Source: Sphingobacterium sp. HMA12
GTDB taxonomy: Bacteria; Bacteroidota; Bacteroidia; Sphingobacteriales; Sphingobacteriaceae
Direction: 5' to 3'
Assembly (NCBI RefSeq): GCF_002933815.1
Contig: NZ_BEYR01000001.1
Span: 744,001-808,000 of the forward strand
Length of the DNA stretch: 64,000 nucleotides
Part shown: positions 54,584 through 63,830 of the stretch, piece by piece
How the letters are laid out: the number at the start of each line of letters is the position of its first letter
Numbering within the stretch: the first letter of the stretch is position 1
The notes under the pieces: generated by a model
What the model was told of the DNA's origin: nothing
What the model saw: the letters and a program-made list of their open reading frames with translations, nothing else
The model's database searches: none
Made by a program: the position numbers and the translations under genes

Positions 54584-54839
54584 GAAATTATACTTTGATC
54601 AAACGATATTAATGCCTTAGCTGTAACTTTCCGATAAAGGGGCGGCTATCAATTGTCAGAATAGCTTCTGTGATGGAATAGCATAGCTGGTAGTTCTGTT
54701 GGGTATAAGGGATCTGAATTAAATTTGGTGATTAATACGGTAAATCCTTCTTTCTGAGCACTGATTAAAGTGTCTTTTGTGATGTCTACTATTTTCATAG
54801 TGAGATAATATACGAAAAAAAATACGAAAGAGGATGGGC

Positions 54840-54945
54840 TAAGTTGAGTTAATAACCTGACCAATAAGGTAGTTGTCATTCCAGAAGCTAAACCTATCAT
54901 GTTTATCGCTGTAAAACCTTTATTCTTTGATGAGTTAAAATCAGC
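54840..54945 (-). pseudogene. MacB/FtsX-type ABC permease fragment
   Basis: The minus-strand frame contains NSSKNKGFTAINMIGLASGM followed by TTTLLVRLL, matching the conserved first hydrophobic segment of MacB/FtsX-like permeases of Bacteroidota (K-N-K-G-F-T-x-I-N-x-I-G-L-A-x-G). Only about 35 residues match; the rest of the roughly 800-aa protein is absent, and the frame continues into unrelated sequence. It is a relic. Confidence 0.62.
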
Positions 54946-54983
54946 CGTGCAAGATGCAAAATAGATGGGAACCATAAAAATAA

Positions 54984-55009
54984 AGCCGTTTGAGATCTCT
55001 CAAACGGCT
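54984..55009 (-). terminator. Intrinsic terminator of the M16 peptidase gene
   Basis: On the minus strand a 12-bp perfect stem AGCCGTTTGAGA / TCTCAAACGGCT with a 2-base loop is followed by TTATTTTTATGG. It lies 45 bp after the peptidase stop. Confidence 0.88.
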
Positions 55010-55054
55010 CCGTCACCCGGAGATGACTGATATAATAAAATAAACAACAGCGAA

Positions 55055-57886
55055 TTATTGCTCTGGATAGAGTGTAAATTGAAACAGATGGTTTGGTTTC
55101 AGGTATTTTTGCGCCAGTTCTTTTACCTTCCCAGGTGTTATGGATTTAATCTGTTCTTTTTCATTAAAAATGCGTGCCGGATCGAGCTGATCGACCGAGC
55201 TGCTCAATAGGTAGGATAACCAAAAGCCGTTATATTGCACCTGCTGACTGCTGCTCAGAAGCTTTTCAGCAATGTACTTATCAATATCTTCTTGCGATGG
55301 ACCATTCTTACGGATGAGTTCGATCTCCTCAATGGCAGCGGCGACTAATTTGTCAACCTGTCCGGGCGCTGTTGTGAACGATATATTCATGCCAAACCGT
55401 TTTCTCGGATTTTTGGACAGCGAGGGGGATACACTGATGGAGTAGATGCCGCCTTCTTTCTCCCGTAGCCGCTCTGTAAGCTTAATCGTCAGGCTACTCG
55501 ACAGTGCGTCCATCAGCAGATTATTGTATTCGCTGTAATCGTCGTAGGTACCCAGATAGGCCATTGCCACAGTAGATTTCTCTTCTTTCCCCTTATGAAT
55601 AGCGCGGTGGATACCATCTTGTGGCGGATAAGTACCATTGTCCACAAACGATTCCTTGCGTTTGATATTGGGTAAAGTGGCTAAATATTGCTTGATATAG
55701 GGATCTATAAAGGCACGGTCGAAATTGCCGACAATCACAAAGGTGAAATCCGAAGCGTCCGCAAATCTGTCTTTATAGATTTCGAAGGAACGGTCAAAAT
55801 CAATTTCCTCGATTTTTTTTAGGGTTGGCGCTGTCTTACGTGGATCGTTGTTGTACAAAGCTGCAGCGATCGAATCTGTGAAAAAGGTACTGGCCTGTTG
55901 CTGCCTGTTTTTGAGGGACAGTTTTGTTTTTTCAAGATTGGTTTTATTGATGTCCTTGTCTAGACGAGGCACTGTAAAATAGCCGTATACGAGCTCAAAT
56001 GCAGTCTGAACATCTTCACGATTGGATTGTGCTTTAATGCCTTCACCGATTTCATTGATAAAAGGGCTGGCTGTAGCATTTTTGCCATTGAGGTAATGGG
56101 AGAGCTGAAGCGAGTTAAAAGGACCTAACCCACTATTGGTAACGATATTGACAGCATTGGTTGCGGACTGGAAATCTTTAAGTGAATACTGGGAATATCC
56201 GCCAGGACTATAGGAAGTTAGCAGGATTTCATCGTTTTTTAATGTTGTAGGCTTTAGGATAACCTTGGCGCCATTACTGAGCAAAAGGGTCTGCGTGCCT
56301 ACTTGTTTATCTTCCTCCTCATTGATGATCTGCCCGGGCTGTGGTAAAGCCGGCAATAACTGATCTTCGACTTTTTCTTCTTGATAGGCACTGACCTGTT
56401 GTTTTGAGGCCGCATTGATCCAGCCGCTTAAGATGGACTCGCTGGGAACGGATTTAATGTCGTCATTATAAACCAATACCATGTCGCGATTCTGATGACC
56501 TTTAAATTCTTTAACATAGGTCAGGATGTCGGCCATGCGGATTTCCTCTAGTGCATTGAGCAGGATAGGCTGCAGAAATTGGAAAGAAGGTGCGGGTTCC
56601 CCTTTGAGGTAATGGGCGAGGATCTGATCCATAAAGGATTTGGAATCTGTCTTATCATATTCTTTAAGGCTCTGTACAAGCATACTACGATAGTCGGACT
56701 TCAAGCGCTCGAGTTCGGCCTCGGTGAAGCCATGTGTGGCAACCTGGCCCAATGTGTAGTATACGGCGTTGATACTGGACTGTAAGCTGTCGGGCTTGGG
56801 CATAATCTGAATGCCATTTGTTTCAATATTGCCGACAAGTGCGCCATTACTCAACGATGCTGCCAGAAAAGGCGTGGTGGATTTTCGGGTTTGTTCCGCC
56901 AAACGCATATTGCAGAGCTGGACAAAGAAATCTTTGGCCAAGGAGTTTTTATAATCGCCTAGCTGTCGTGTTTTGCGTGCTTCCTGTTTATGTAAAATCT
57001 GTAAAGAGCTTTGTGTGACTTCGGGATCGGTAAAGGCCAAAAATTGATTCTTACCAGTTAAAGCAATCGGATAGCTTTTGGATTGTGGCGCGTTCTTGGG
57101 GTTCTTCAGCCCCGAAAACTGAGCAATAATCTCTTTTTCGATCGCATCGACGTCGATATCGCCAACGACGATCAGCGCCTGTAGCTCAGGACGGTACCAG
57201 TCTTTGTGAAACTTCCGTATCTCTTCATGCTTAAAGTTATTGAGCACTTCATCGGTTCCGATCGGCATTCGGTATGCATAACGCGATTGGTTGGTCAATA
57301 GCGGAAATGTTTTTTCCTGGAGACGGTGAGAAAGGCCGCCCCGTTGCCGTTTCTCCTCGAGGATCACCCCACGCTCCTGATCGATCTCATCATCCTCGAG
57401 TAGCGCGCCATTTGCCCAGTCGCGCATGATCAGGATACCTTGGCGCAAAAGTGCCGGATCTGTTGTCGGTAAGGGTAATTGGTATACGGTCTCTTCAAAC
57501 CCGGTATAGGCATTGAGGTCGGCACCAAAACGTATACCTGACTTTTGTAAGTAGTCTACGAGCGCATTTTTCGGAAAATGGGTTGTCCCATTGAAGTTCA
57601 TATGTTCCAAAAAGTGAGCTAATCCTTGCTGTTTCTCGTTTTCCTGTAACGAGCCTACTTTGTTGGCCAGGTAAAACAGCACCCGTTCTTTGGGTTCGCT
57701 ATTCCGTAAGATAAAATATTGGAAACCGTTGGCCAGTTTTCCAACCTTAATAGCCGGATCGAGCGGGATGGGACTGTTGGAACTGACCGACCGAACGGTC
57801 TTTGCCTTTTGGGCATAGGCGAATGTTGGCGCAGCCGATCCGATGGATAGGGCCAGAAGACTAAAAAATAAGGTTTTATGTCGCAT
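55055..57886 (-). CDS. M16-family zinc metallopeptidase (two-lobed)
   Basis: A 943-aa exported peptidase (signal LFFSLLALSIGSAAPTFAYAQ). The N-terminal M16 lobe has the inverted zinc motif HFLEH (91-95; His91, Glu94, His95) and a downstream Glu (about 171, in QERGVILEEKRQR) as third ligand, with the family N-terminal LANGFQYFIL. The C-terminal half (about 515-943) is a second M16 pair without the zinc motif and with the R/Y-type stretch ERLREKEGGIYSISVS. It probably degrades peptides in the periplasm or outer membrane. Four bases separate its start from the end of the MutS-like gene, so it is likely the last gene of the run 57890-63830. Confidence 0.92.
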   Translation of the reverse strand: MRHKTLFFSLLALSIGSAAPTFAYAQKAKTVRSVSSNSPIPLDPAIKVGKLANGFQYFILRNSEPKERVLFYLANKVGSLQENEKQQGLAHFLEHMNFNGTTHFPKNALVDYLQKSGIRFGADLNAYTGFEETVYQLPLPTTDPALLRQGILIMRDWANGALLEDDEIDQERGVILEEKRQRGGLSHRLQEKTFPLLTNQSRYAYRMPIGTDEVLNNFKHEEIRKFHKDWYRPELQALIVVGDIDVDAIEKEIIAQFSGLKNPKNAPQSKSYPIALTGKNQFLAFTDPEVTQSSLQILHKQEARKTRQLGDYKNSLAKDFFVQLCNMRLAEQTRKSTTPFLAASLSNGALVGNIETNGIQIMPKPDSLQSSINAVYYTLGQVATHGFTEAELERLKSDYRSMLVQSLKEYDKTDSKSFMDQILAHYLKGEPAPSFQFLQPILLNALEEIRMADILTYVKEFKGHQNRDMVLVYNDDIKSVPSESILSGWINAASKQQVSAYQEEKVEDQLLPALPQPGQIINEEEDKQVGTQTLLLSNGAKVILKPTTLKNDEILLTSYSPGGYSQYSLKDFQSATNAVNIVTNSGLGPFNSLQLSHYLNGKNATASPFINEIGEGIKAQSNREDVQTAFELVYGYFTVPRLDKDINKTNLEKTKLSLKNRQQQASTFFTDSIAAALYNNDPRKTAPTLKKIEEIDFDRSFEIYKDRFADASDFTFVIVGNFDRAFIDPYIKQYLATLPNIKRKESFVDNGTYPPQDGIHRAIHKGKEEKSTVAMAYLGTYDDYSEYNNLLMDALSSSLTIKLTERLREKEGGIYSISVSPSLSKNPRKRFGMNISFTTAPGQVDKLVAAAIEEIELIRKNGPSQEDIDKYIAEKLLSSSQQVQYNGFWLSYLLSSSVDQLDPARIFNEKEQIKSITPGKVKELAQKYLKPNHLFQFTLYPEQ

Positions 57887-57889
57887 GTT

Positions 57890-59239
57890 TTAAATGTTTT
57901 TGCTGTTTTGTTCTAATAATTCAAGTACTTTTTCTTTCTGGATCAGTACCATACCATGTTTGTCGCTGCTGATCCCTTGTTCAGACCGGTAAGTGTAATA
58001 GGGGACCTGTCCGCGCATCTGGGTAGGCATATAGACAAACTGAACCGTAGCATCTTCCTGCTGTAGCTGCTGGCCTACCTCAACAATATGTGTGGATATC
58101 AGGTACTGGCAATTGTGGTGCTGCTGGAATGCGCGGGTAACCGTCAGGGTGGCTTCAAAAGCATCCTTGACATTCGTCCCCTTAAAGAGTTCATCAAAAA
58201 TGACAACCATATTTTTACGTTGGTTGACATACTCGGCCACCTTTTTGACGCGGAGCACTTCCGCATAATAGTGGCTATGGCCCATATCGACGTTGTCAGA
58301 CACGTTGATGGAACTGTACAAGCCTTCTTTCACGGAAAATTGCATCCTGTTGGCAGGTACCGGAAGGCCGAGGTGGGCAAGGTAAATGGCAATGCCAAAG
58401 CTCTTCATGTAGGTGGATTTGCCCGCCATATTTGCTCCGGTTAGAAAGATGAGATTCTTCCCGGCATCAAACAGCAGGTCATTGCCAACAGCGTTGGGAA
58501 TGGTTGGATGATAGACGTTTTCGAGCAGAATATGTTGTCTTTCTGCTGGAAGGACTTCGGCCCGTACAAAACCCCGTGCATTGGCCACAGAGGCAATGGA
58601 TTGATAAAGGTCGATGTGATAGATGGCCGAGAGGCTTTGCTGGATCTCTTTGGACCACTTGTGCCGCAACTGATAATCACAGCTAGCGGCCAACGTAAGG
58701 GGGATGCCCTCCGGATGGGATTCGATTTTCTGCTGTAGCTGCAACAGCTGTTCATATGCTGCGCGCAACCACGATTGCTCAAAGATGCTTCCTACGAGCT
58801 GGCCCCGGTTGTCCTGCTGTTGAAGTTCGGATAGATAACCGGCCAGATGCAGCATAATCCGGAGGGTGGCCCGGATACCGGCCTCCAGGTATTTTTTCTC
58901 TTCTTTTAAACCCAGGCTGGCCAGCAGCTTGCGGCGGCCGGCATGGGCGAGGGTCAGGGCAAAGCCCTGATCTGAATAGCTGTTGGTAAAACTCTGCGCA
59001 ATATCCAGATCATCGGCGTTGATCTGAAAGGTGTGCTGTAAACTCCTGAAAAATGAAACCAGCGCTGCCTGCCGATCAATGGCGTCAGGGTTGGTAAAAG
59101 GTTGCTGAAACATTTTTTCCAGCAGCAGCTCCCCACCAAAGGTCTCGGTCTTATTGTAAAGTGAAAAGATGGAATCGCGTTTATATTTCCCGGAAATATT
59201 GAGATCCTGATGTGTTTGTTTATCAATGATGAAACTCAT
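57890..59239 (-). CDS. MutS-like ATPase, first of tandem pair (distal)
   Basis: A 449-aa MutS-family protein made of the helical core and C-terminal ATPase. Walker A LTGANMAGKSTYMKS (267-281), Walker B VVIFDELFKGTN, and the conserved STHIVE are visible; DNA-binding and mismatch-recognition domains of MutS (about 260 residues) are missing from the N-terminus, which starts MSFIIDKQTHQDLNISG. It is thus a MutS-related protein, not the repair MutS. Its start overlaps the stop of the next gene by four bases (59236-59239), and both products share about the same length and layout, pointing to an old duplication and perhaps a heterodimer. Function of this family is not established. Confidence 0.88.
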   Translation of the reverse strand: MSFIIDKQTHQDLNISGKYKRDSIFSLYNKTETFGGELLLEKMFQQPFTNPDAIDRQAALVSFFRSLQHTFQINADDLDIAQSFTNSYSDQGFALTLAHAGRRKLLASLGLKEEKKYLEAGIRATLRIMLHLAGYLSELQQQDNRGQLVGSIFEQSWLRAAYEQLLQLQQKIESHPEGIPLTLAASCDYQLRHKWSKEIQQSLSAIYHIDLYQSIASVANARGFVRAEVLPAERQHILLENVYHPTIPNAVGNDLLFDAGKNLIFLTGANMAGKSTYMKSFGIAIYLAHLGLPVPANRMQFSVKEGLYSSINVSDNVDMGHSHYYAEVLRVKKVAEYVNQRKNMVVIFDELFKGTNVKDAFEATLTVTRAFQQHHNCQYLISTHIVEVGQQLQQEDATVQFVYMPTQMRGQVPYYTYRSEQGISSDKHGMVLIQKEKVLELLEQNSKNI

Positions 59240-60573
59240 GCGCCCGTTTGTTTTTGAGAGGTTAATAAATCAATGATGCCTTCATTTTCTATAATGATCA
59301 TGCCGTGCCTGTCTGCCGAGATACCCTGCTGCAGCTGATAGCTGTAGCTTGGCTTGCCTTGTAGCATGGTTGTGGGTAAAAAGACAAATTTGATATCGGG
59401 ATACCCCTGCATCAGCTGCTCGCCAGCTTCAAGAATATGGGTAGATAATACAAATTGACATCTTGGGTGATGGTATAATCTCGATACCACTTCAACGGTA
59501 CCTTCAAAGGCATCCTTGACATTGGTGCCTCGAAACATTTCATCGAAAATGACAAAAAGCCGGCGCCCTTCAGCAAGCTGCTGAGCGACCTTTTTGATGC
59601 GCAGCACCTCGGCAAAAAAATGGCTATAGCCCATCGCGATATTGTCGGGCAGGTTGATTGAGGTAAAAATCCCGTCCCGGGGACTGAATACGAAACGTTT
59701 TGCCGGCACCGGAAAACCGATATGCGCCAGATAGAGTGCGATACCCAAAGATTTCATAAAGGTAGATTTCCCGGCCATATTGGCTCCGGTCAGGAAGGTG
59801 ATATTGTGTAAACTGTCCATCTTATGGTCGTTGCCTTTGGCATTCCTGACCAGTGGATGAAAGACACCCTCATAGATCAGCTGTTGATCCATACTGCTGT
59901 CGACAAGGGGTATAACGAATTGTCGCTCATTGGCCACCTGGGCGACACTGAGGTAAACATCAAAGGTATAGATATCGCGAAGGATATTCAATAAGAGGTC
60001 TCTTTCTTCGAAGCGGAGGATCGTGTCATACTGGATGACCGTCTCACGCTTTAGCGGCTCTTTCTCTTTGAGCAGCGGGATCTGGTCAATCCCACTGTTC
60101 TCAAATTTGAGCGCCCATGTTTTTTGTTCTTCCCGAAAGCTAATTTCAGTGCCGGTGCTGGAACGCATAAGATCTTTCCAGCAGTGTATGATTTTGCTGC
60201 AGGCAACTATCCCGGAAACCACTTTTTTGTAATCGGTATCGCCACCGACAAATTGCTGGAAACGTTCTTTCAAAGTCAGATTTCCTGTCTGTAGACGGCT
60301 ACGTTCATCGGCCATATCCAGATAAAATAAAGCCTGGTCAAACCAACTGGACTGGAAAGGAAATTGCATTGCCTGCCCCATAAAATAATGGATGGTAGCA
60401 GTACGTTTGCCAATGGCATTAGCATCTGAAAGTGGATAATTGAACCATTCTTCCAGTAGTTCGGCTCCGCCGGAGGTGGCCGTTTTGTTATAGAGGCCAA
60501 AGATGGATTCTGTTCCTCTAGCGGCAAAGATCGAGAGATCGTCCCGCGTCTGTTTGTCTATCAATAATCCCAT
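59236..60573 (-). CDS. MutS-like ATPase, second of tandem pair (proximal)
   Basis: A 445-aa MutS-family protein parallel to its neighbour. It begins MGLLIDKQTRDDLSIFAARG and has Walker A FLTGANMAGKSTFMKS, Walker B LFVIFDEMFRGTN and STHILEAGEQL. The start motif (IDKQT..DL.I) is shared with the neighbour, and so is the region SIFGLYNKTATSGGAELL. Mismatch-recognition residues of MutS domain I are absent. It is coupled to the partner by an ATGA overlap and follows the GldF-GldG fusion after two bases. Together with the ABC proteins this suggests a conserved transcription unit with a shared but unknown purpose. Confidence 0.88.
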   Translation of the reverse strand: MGLLIDKQTRDDLSIFAARGTESIFGLYNKTATSGGAELLEEWFNYPLSDANAIGKRTATIHYFMGQAMQFPFQSSWFDQALFYLDMADERSRLQTGNLTLKERFQQFVGGDTDYKKVVSGIVACSKIIHCWKDLMRSSTGTEISFREEQKTWALKFENSGIDQIPLLKEKEPLKRETVIQYDTILRFEERDLLLNILRDIYTFDVYLSVAQVANERQFVIPLVDSSMDQQLIYEGVFHPLVRNAKGNDHKMDSLHNITFLTGANMAGKSTFMKSLGIALYLAHIGFPVPAKRFVFSPRDGIFTSINLPDNIAMGYSHFFAEVLRIKKVAQQLAEGRRLFVIFDEMFRGTNVKDAFEGTVEVVSRLYHHPRCQFVLSTHILEAGEQLMQGYPDIKFVFLPTTMLQGKPSYSYQLQQGISADRHGMIIIENEGIIDLLTSQKQTGA

Positions 60574-60575
60574 AA

Positions 60576-62873
60576 TTAACGCCCCCTTCTTCTGATCCAG
60601 ATAATGATACCGGCACTTAACATCCCCAGTGGTATGATGTATTTGATGAGCAATTCGAAGTATGTCCAGCTGCTTTCGCCAATCCGTAGGCTTTTATCGA
60701 TTGAATCGGGTAGGCGCATATCCACAGGCACTTCGCCATCACTAAGCCAGGAGAAAGCTGCGCTTACCAAAGAAAAGTTGGATGCATTGACCTGATTGCG
60801 TTTGATGAACAGCTCGCTGTTGCTGATCCAGTCCGCATCTCCGGTAACCAGTATTTTTTGTTCCTTTTTACCTACTTTTCGGGATAGCGCCACCACAGTT
60901 GGGCGGCTTCCTTCACGCTCTCCGACGGCTGTGTTGAGCAGCGGTGTACGATCAATAAAGTTGATGTTTTCTAGCTCATTCCAGGTGCCCGTGCTATCCG
61001 AGGCAAAGAGTACTTTGGATTGGAATGTTGACTGTGGCGATACCAGGATACCAGCGGTGCCGGACATCGTGACGACCTCTTCGCGCCGGGTCATTGGTTT
61101 AAGGTAATAAGAAAAGTCCTCGCCGGCCTTGGTTGGTTTGAGTGTCAGCAGGTCTGGCTGCAGGGCTTCTTGCTTTTTGACCAGCACGCCAGGTTCCAAC
61201 GTAACGCCCAATGGTGACGCGATGCGATTGAAAATAGCTTCCTGTCCCGGCTCTCCGGCAAGCATCATATTGCGACCGCTGGCGATATAAGAATGAAGGT
61301 TGGATAACTCCTGGTCATTATAGGCCTGGCGTGGTTCGGCAATAATCAAAATATTGATATTTTCGGGAACGGGCTTTGAAAGGTCAATTTCTTTGAAATC
61401 AAACCCTTGGTTGATCATTGAGTAACGGAAAGCCTTTTCTTGGGTGATGGTCTTGTAACCTCGGTCCTGGGTAGAGTTGCTGTTGCGCTCGCCATGACCC
61501 GAAACAAAGCCCACCACAGGCAACTCATCCATGACCAAACGTTTGATGGCTGCGCTGATTTCGGATTCGAACGGCACGCGTTGCATGTCATCGTAAACAC
61601 GTAAAAAGGTCCTTCGCCCATTTTCACGCTCCAGTACACGGACAAAACGGTAGTTTTCAGAAGAGAGGTCTACCTCTTTTTTGATCGCATCGTAGGGTAG
61701 GATCTCAAAATTCCATTTATTGAATTTCCGTAGGGTGTCCAAGCGTTGTTCGGTATTGAGCTTTGGAAACTGTCGGTCAAGAATGGGATTTTCGGTCTGG
61801 TGGTAGTAATAGACGTATTCCATTTCTATTTCGGGCTTGAAACGGATATATTTCTCAAACGAGCCTACGTCGCTTTTATACGAGGAAGGTAAGCCAATAA
61901 AACTGTTTCCATCAAGCATATTGACGTAGGTAGTGATCTTAAATCCGCCATTCAGTTTGGCCATGATGGCCTGGCTACTAGGGCGCAGCGTATTGCTCTT
62001 TCGATAGGTGCTGTCATAGTATAATTTGACAAAAGGCAGGGTGGTTAGGTATCCGATAAAGAATATCGCAAGGGTGATGCCTCCAAATTTTAGCAGGTTT
62101 TTGCCTGCTGACTGTTTCTTTCTGATGGCCTGAAGCCGAAATATAGAGTAGCTAACAAACAGTGTGTTAACAAGGATAAAGTAAAGTATATCTTCGGTCG
62201 TGATCAAACCTGCGATGAAGGTGTCAGCCCGACCATTGATTGCCAGCCAGTAGGTAATCTCGCGAACGAAAGGAATATCCTGCCAAAGTCCACGTGCAAA
62301 ATTCATCATCGCAAAGACACAGAGTGTACCAATGGCGGCCACAATATTATAGCTGGTCAATGAAGACATAAAAAGACCCACGGCAGCATAGGCCGACAAC
62401 AATAGGAAAAGTCCAAGCAGGCCTGTCATCATTGGGCCGATATCAGCATGAACCACGGTACCCATTGTAAAAATGACCAGAATTGATACTGATAAGGTGA
62501 GGACAAGCCCAAAAAGCAGCAGCGCAATATATTTGCCGAGAATAATCTGACTGTTGGTGATCGGCGAGGAGTACAATAATTTGATGGAACCACTGCTATA
62601 TTCCCGGCTCATAATGCTCATGGTCAATAAAGGCATGTAGAGGTAGAGATAGGATTGTACCTTTGGATAGATACCGCCCCAAGCAGATGAAAATAAGCTT
62701 TCAGTTGCATTGACAAGGTCAATTTTCATGGACTGTAGTTGTACCATGCCCGCATAGGAAGCGGAAAATAAATAACCTATCTGAAAGGTAAAGATCATCA
62801 GGACAAGCCATGCGACAGGTGAGTAAAAAAGTACCTGTAGCTCTGTTTTTGCTATTTTTAATGTCGTTTTCAT
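60576..62873 (-). CDS. GldF-GldG-like fusion: ABC permease plus IFT52/GldG-like domain
   Basis: A 765-aa protein. The first 250 residues are an ABC-2 permease with six hydrophobic segments (for example WLVLMIFTFQIGYLFSASY, IALLLFGLVLTLSVSILVIF, LLGLFLLLSAYAAVGLFM) as in GldF. After one further segment (GGITLAIFFIGYLTTLPFVK), residues 290-730 match GldG-like/DUF4350-type soluble parts: DNSFIGLPSSYKSDVG, LPVVGFVSGHGERNS, NILIIAEPRQAYNDQELSNL and KILVTGDADWISNSELF, with a final anchor (YIIPLGMLSAGIIIWIRR). In gliding bacteria GldF and GldG are separate proteins. Here they are one chain, translated next to the ATPase, so the complex would be GldA-GldFG. Confidence 0.88.
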   Translation of the reverse strand: MKTTLKIAKTELQVLFYSPVAWLVLMIFTFQIGYLFSASYAGMVQLQSMKIDLVNATESLFSSAWGGIYPKVQSYLYLYMPLLTMSIMSREYSSGSIKLLYSSPITNSQIILGKYIALLLFGLVLTLSVSILVIFTMGTVVHADIGPMMTGLLGLFLLLSAYAAVGLFMSSLTSYNIVAAIGTLCVFAMMNFARGLWQDIPFVREITYWLAINGRADTFIAGLITTEDILYFILVNTLFVSYSIFRLQAIRKKQSAGKNLLKFGGITLAIFFIGYLTTLPFVKLYYDSTYRKSNTLRPSSQAIMAKLNGGFKITTYVNMLDGNSFIGLPSSYKSDVGSFEKYIRFKPEIEMEYVYYYHQTENPILDRQFPKLNTEQRLDTLRKFNKWNFEILPYDAIKKEVDLSSENYRFVRVLERENGRRTFLRVYDDMQRVPFESEISAAIKRLVMDELPVVGFVSGHGERNSNSTQDRGYKTITQEKAFRYSMINQGFDFKEIDLSKPVPENINILIIAEPRQAYNDQELSNLHSYIASGRNMMLAGEPGQEAIFNRIASPLGVTLEPGVLVKKQEALQPDLLTLKPTKAGEDFSYYLKPMTRREEVVTMSGTAGILVSPQSTFQSKVLFASDSTGTWNELENINFIDRTPLLNTAVGEREGSRPTVVALSRKVGKKEQKILVTGDADWISNSELFIKRNQVNASNFSLVSAAFSWLSDGEVPVDMRLPDSIDKSLRIGESSWTYFELLIKYIIPLGMLSAGIIIWIRRRGR

Positions 62874-62885
62874 GTTTGGATTGAA

Positions 62886-63830
62886 TTATACTTTTCTTCT
62901 TTTTCGTGTCATTTCGGCAAATACGGTTTCAAGCGAACTTTTTTCGGAATAGATCTCGATGAGATTCCATTTTTGCTGGACGCTTTTTTCTACTAAGGCT
63001 TCGACGAGTTCCTGGGGATTGGTGGAGCGTATTCGAAATTTAATGTTGCCTAAAGGCTCCACATCAACAAAGCCCGGAAGTTGCTGAAATGCCTCCACAG
63101 CTGGTGGGGATATCAGGCTGACAACAACACTATTGGGTGCGACCTGGTTGTCAAATTCTTCAAGCGAACCCGAAAATATCATGCGGCCCTCATGGATCAT
63201 CCAGATATGGTCGCAGAGCGCCTGTACCTCCTGAAGGATATGTGTGGACAGAACGACGGTACGTTCTGTTGCGATTTCCCGGATCAGGTGCCGGATGTCG
63301 AGGATCTGATTGGGGTCAAGGCCATTGGTTGGCTCATCCAGTACCACGAAATCAGGCTCATGGATAATCGCTTGTGCTATTCCGACCCGTTGCTGGTAGC
63401 CACCGGACAGGTTTTTAAGCAGCCGATGGCGGAAATGGGCTATGCTGCACTTGGACAGTACCCGTTCGATGGCAGCAGGGATTTTTTCGGGTGCCATCAG
63501 ACGTAGATTGGCTGTATGGCTCAGATATTCCTCTACTGTCAACTCGGGTAGCAAAGGTGGCTGTTGGGGAAGAAAGCCAATGTGTTTTTTTGCCTCTACC
63601 GGGTTCTGTGCCATGCTGATGCCCCGGATAAAGACTTCACCGTGTGACTGGTTCACCACGCCGCACATGATATTCATGGTAGTGGATTTTCCCGCTCCAT
63701 TGGCTCCTAATAGCCCGTAGATGCCATTTTTTTGTACTTCAAAATTAATGTCCCGAATAGCCCATTGGACGTTGTACCGATGGGAAAGATGTACTACCTG
63801 AACAATGGGAGTGTCGTTTGCTGTGCTCAT
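62886..63830 (-). CDS. ABC transporter ATP-binding protein (GldA-like)
   Basis: The ATG at 63830 (MSTANDTPIVQVVHLSHRYN) gives 314 aa; a longer frame from 63923 lacks support. Walker A is GLLGANGAGKSTTM, the signature LSGGYQQRVGIAQA, Walker B FVVLDEPTNGLDP, and the H-loop STHILQE. Length and the C-terminal extension (IKFRIRSTNPQELVEALVEK) fit the ABC-2 type that includes GldA. The permease partner is the GldF-GldG fusion encoded 12 bases downstream. No promoter box is certain upstream; 63831-64000 holds no other gene of quality. Confidence 0.9.
   Translation of the reverse strand: MSTANDTPIVQVVHLSHRYNVQWAIRDINFEVQKNGIYGLLGANGAGKSTTMNIMCGVVNQSHGEVFIRGISMAQNPVEAKKHIGFLPQQPPLLPELTVEEYLSHTANLRLMAPEKIPAAIERVLSKCSIAHFRHRLLKNLSGGYQQRVGIAQAIIHEPDFVVLDEPTNGLDPNQILDIRHLIREIATERTVVLSTHILQEVQALCDHIWMIHEGRMIFSGSLEEFDNQVAPNSVVVSLISPPAVEAFQQLPGFVDVEPLGNIKFRIRSTNPQELVEALVEKSVQQKWNLIEIYSEKSSLETVFAEMTRKRRKV

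Larger units (their letters stand above)
54302..55054. other. Relic-bearing intergenic region
   Basis: Seven hundred fifty bases with no complete gene. They hold a 33-bp hairpin (AGCGGACCAAA at 54435-54445 / TTTGGTCCGCT at 54457-54467), a 27-codon minus-strand frame (54500-54583), a short minus-strand frame (54649-54798), a permease fragment (about 54840-54945) and a strong terminator (54984-55009). Confidence 0.65.

Noticed and set aside
57890..60573. Canonical MutS mismatch-repair genes
   Set aside because: Both proteins are about 450 aa and lack the mismatch-recognition domain I with its Phe-x-Glu motif, so they are MutS-related rather than repair MutS.
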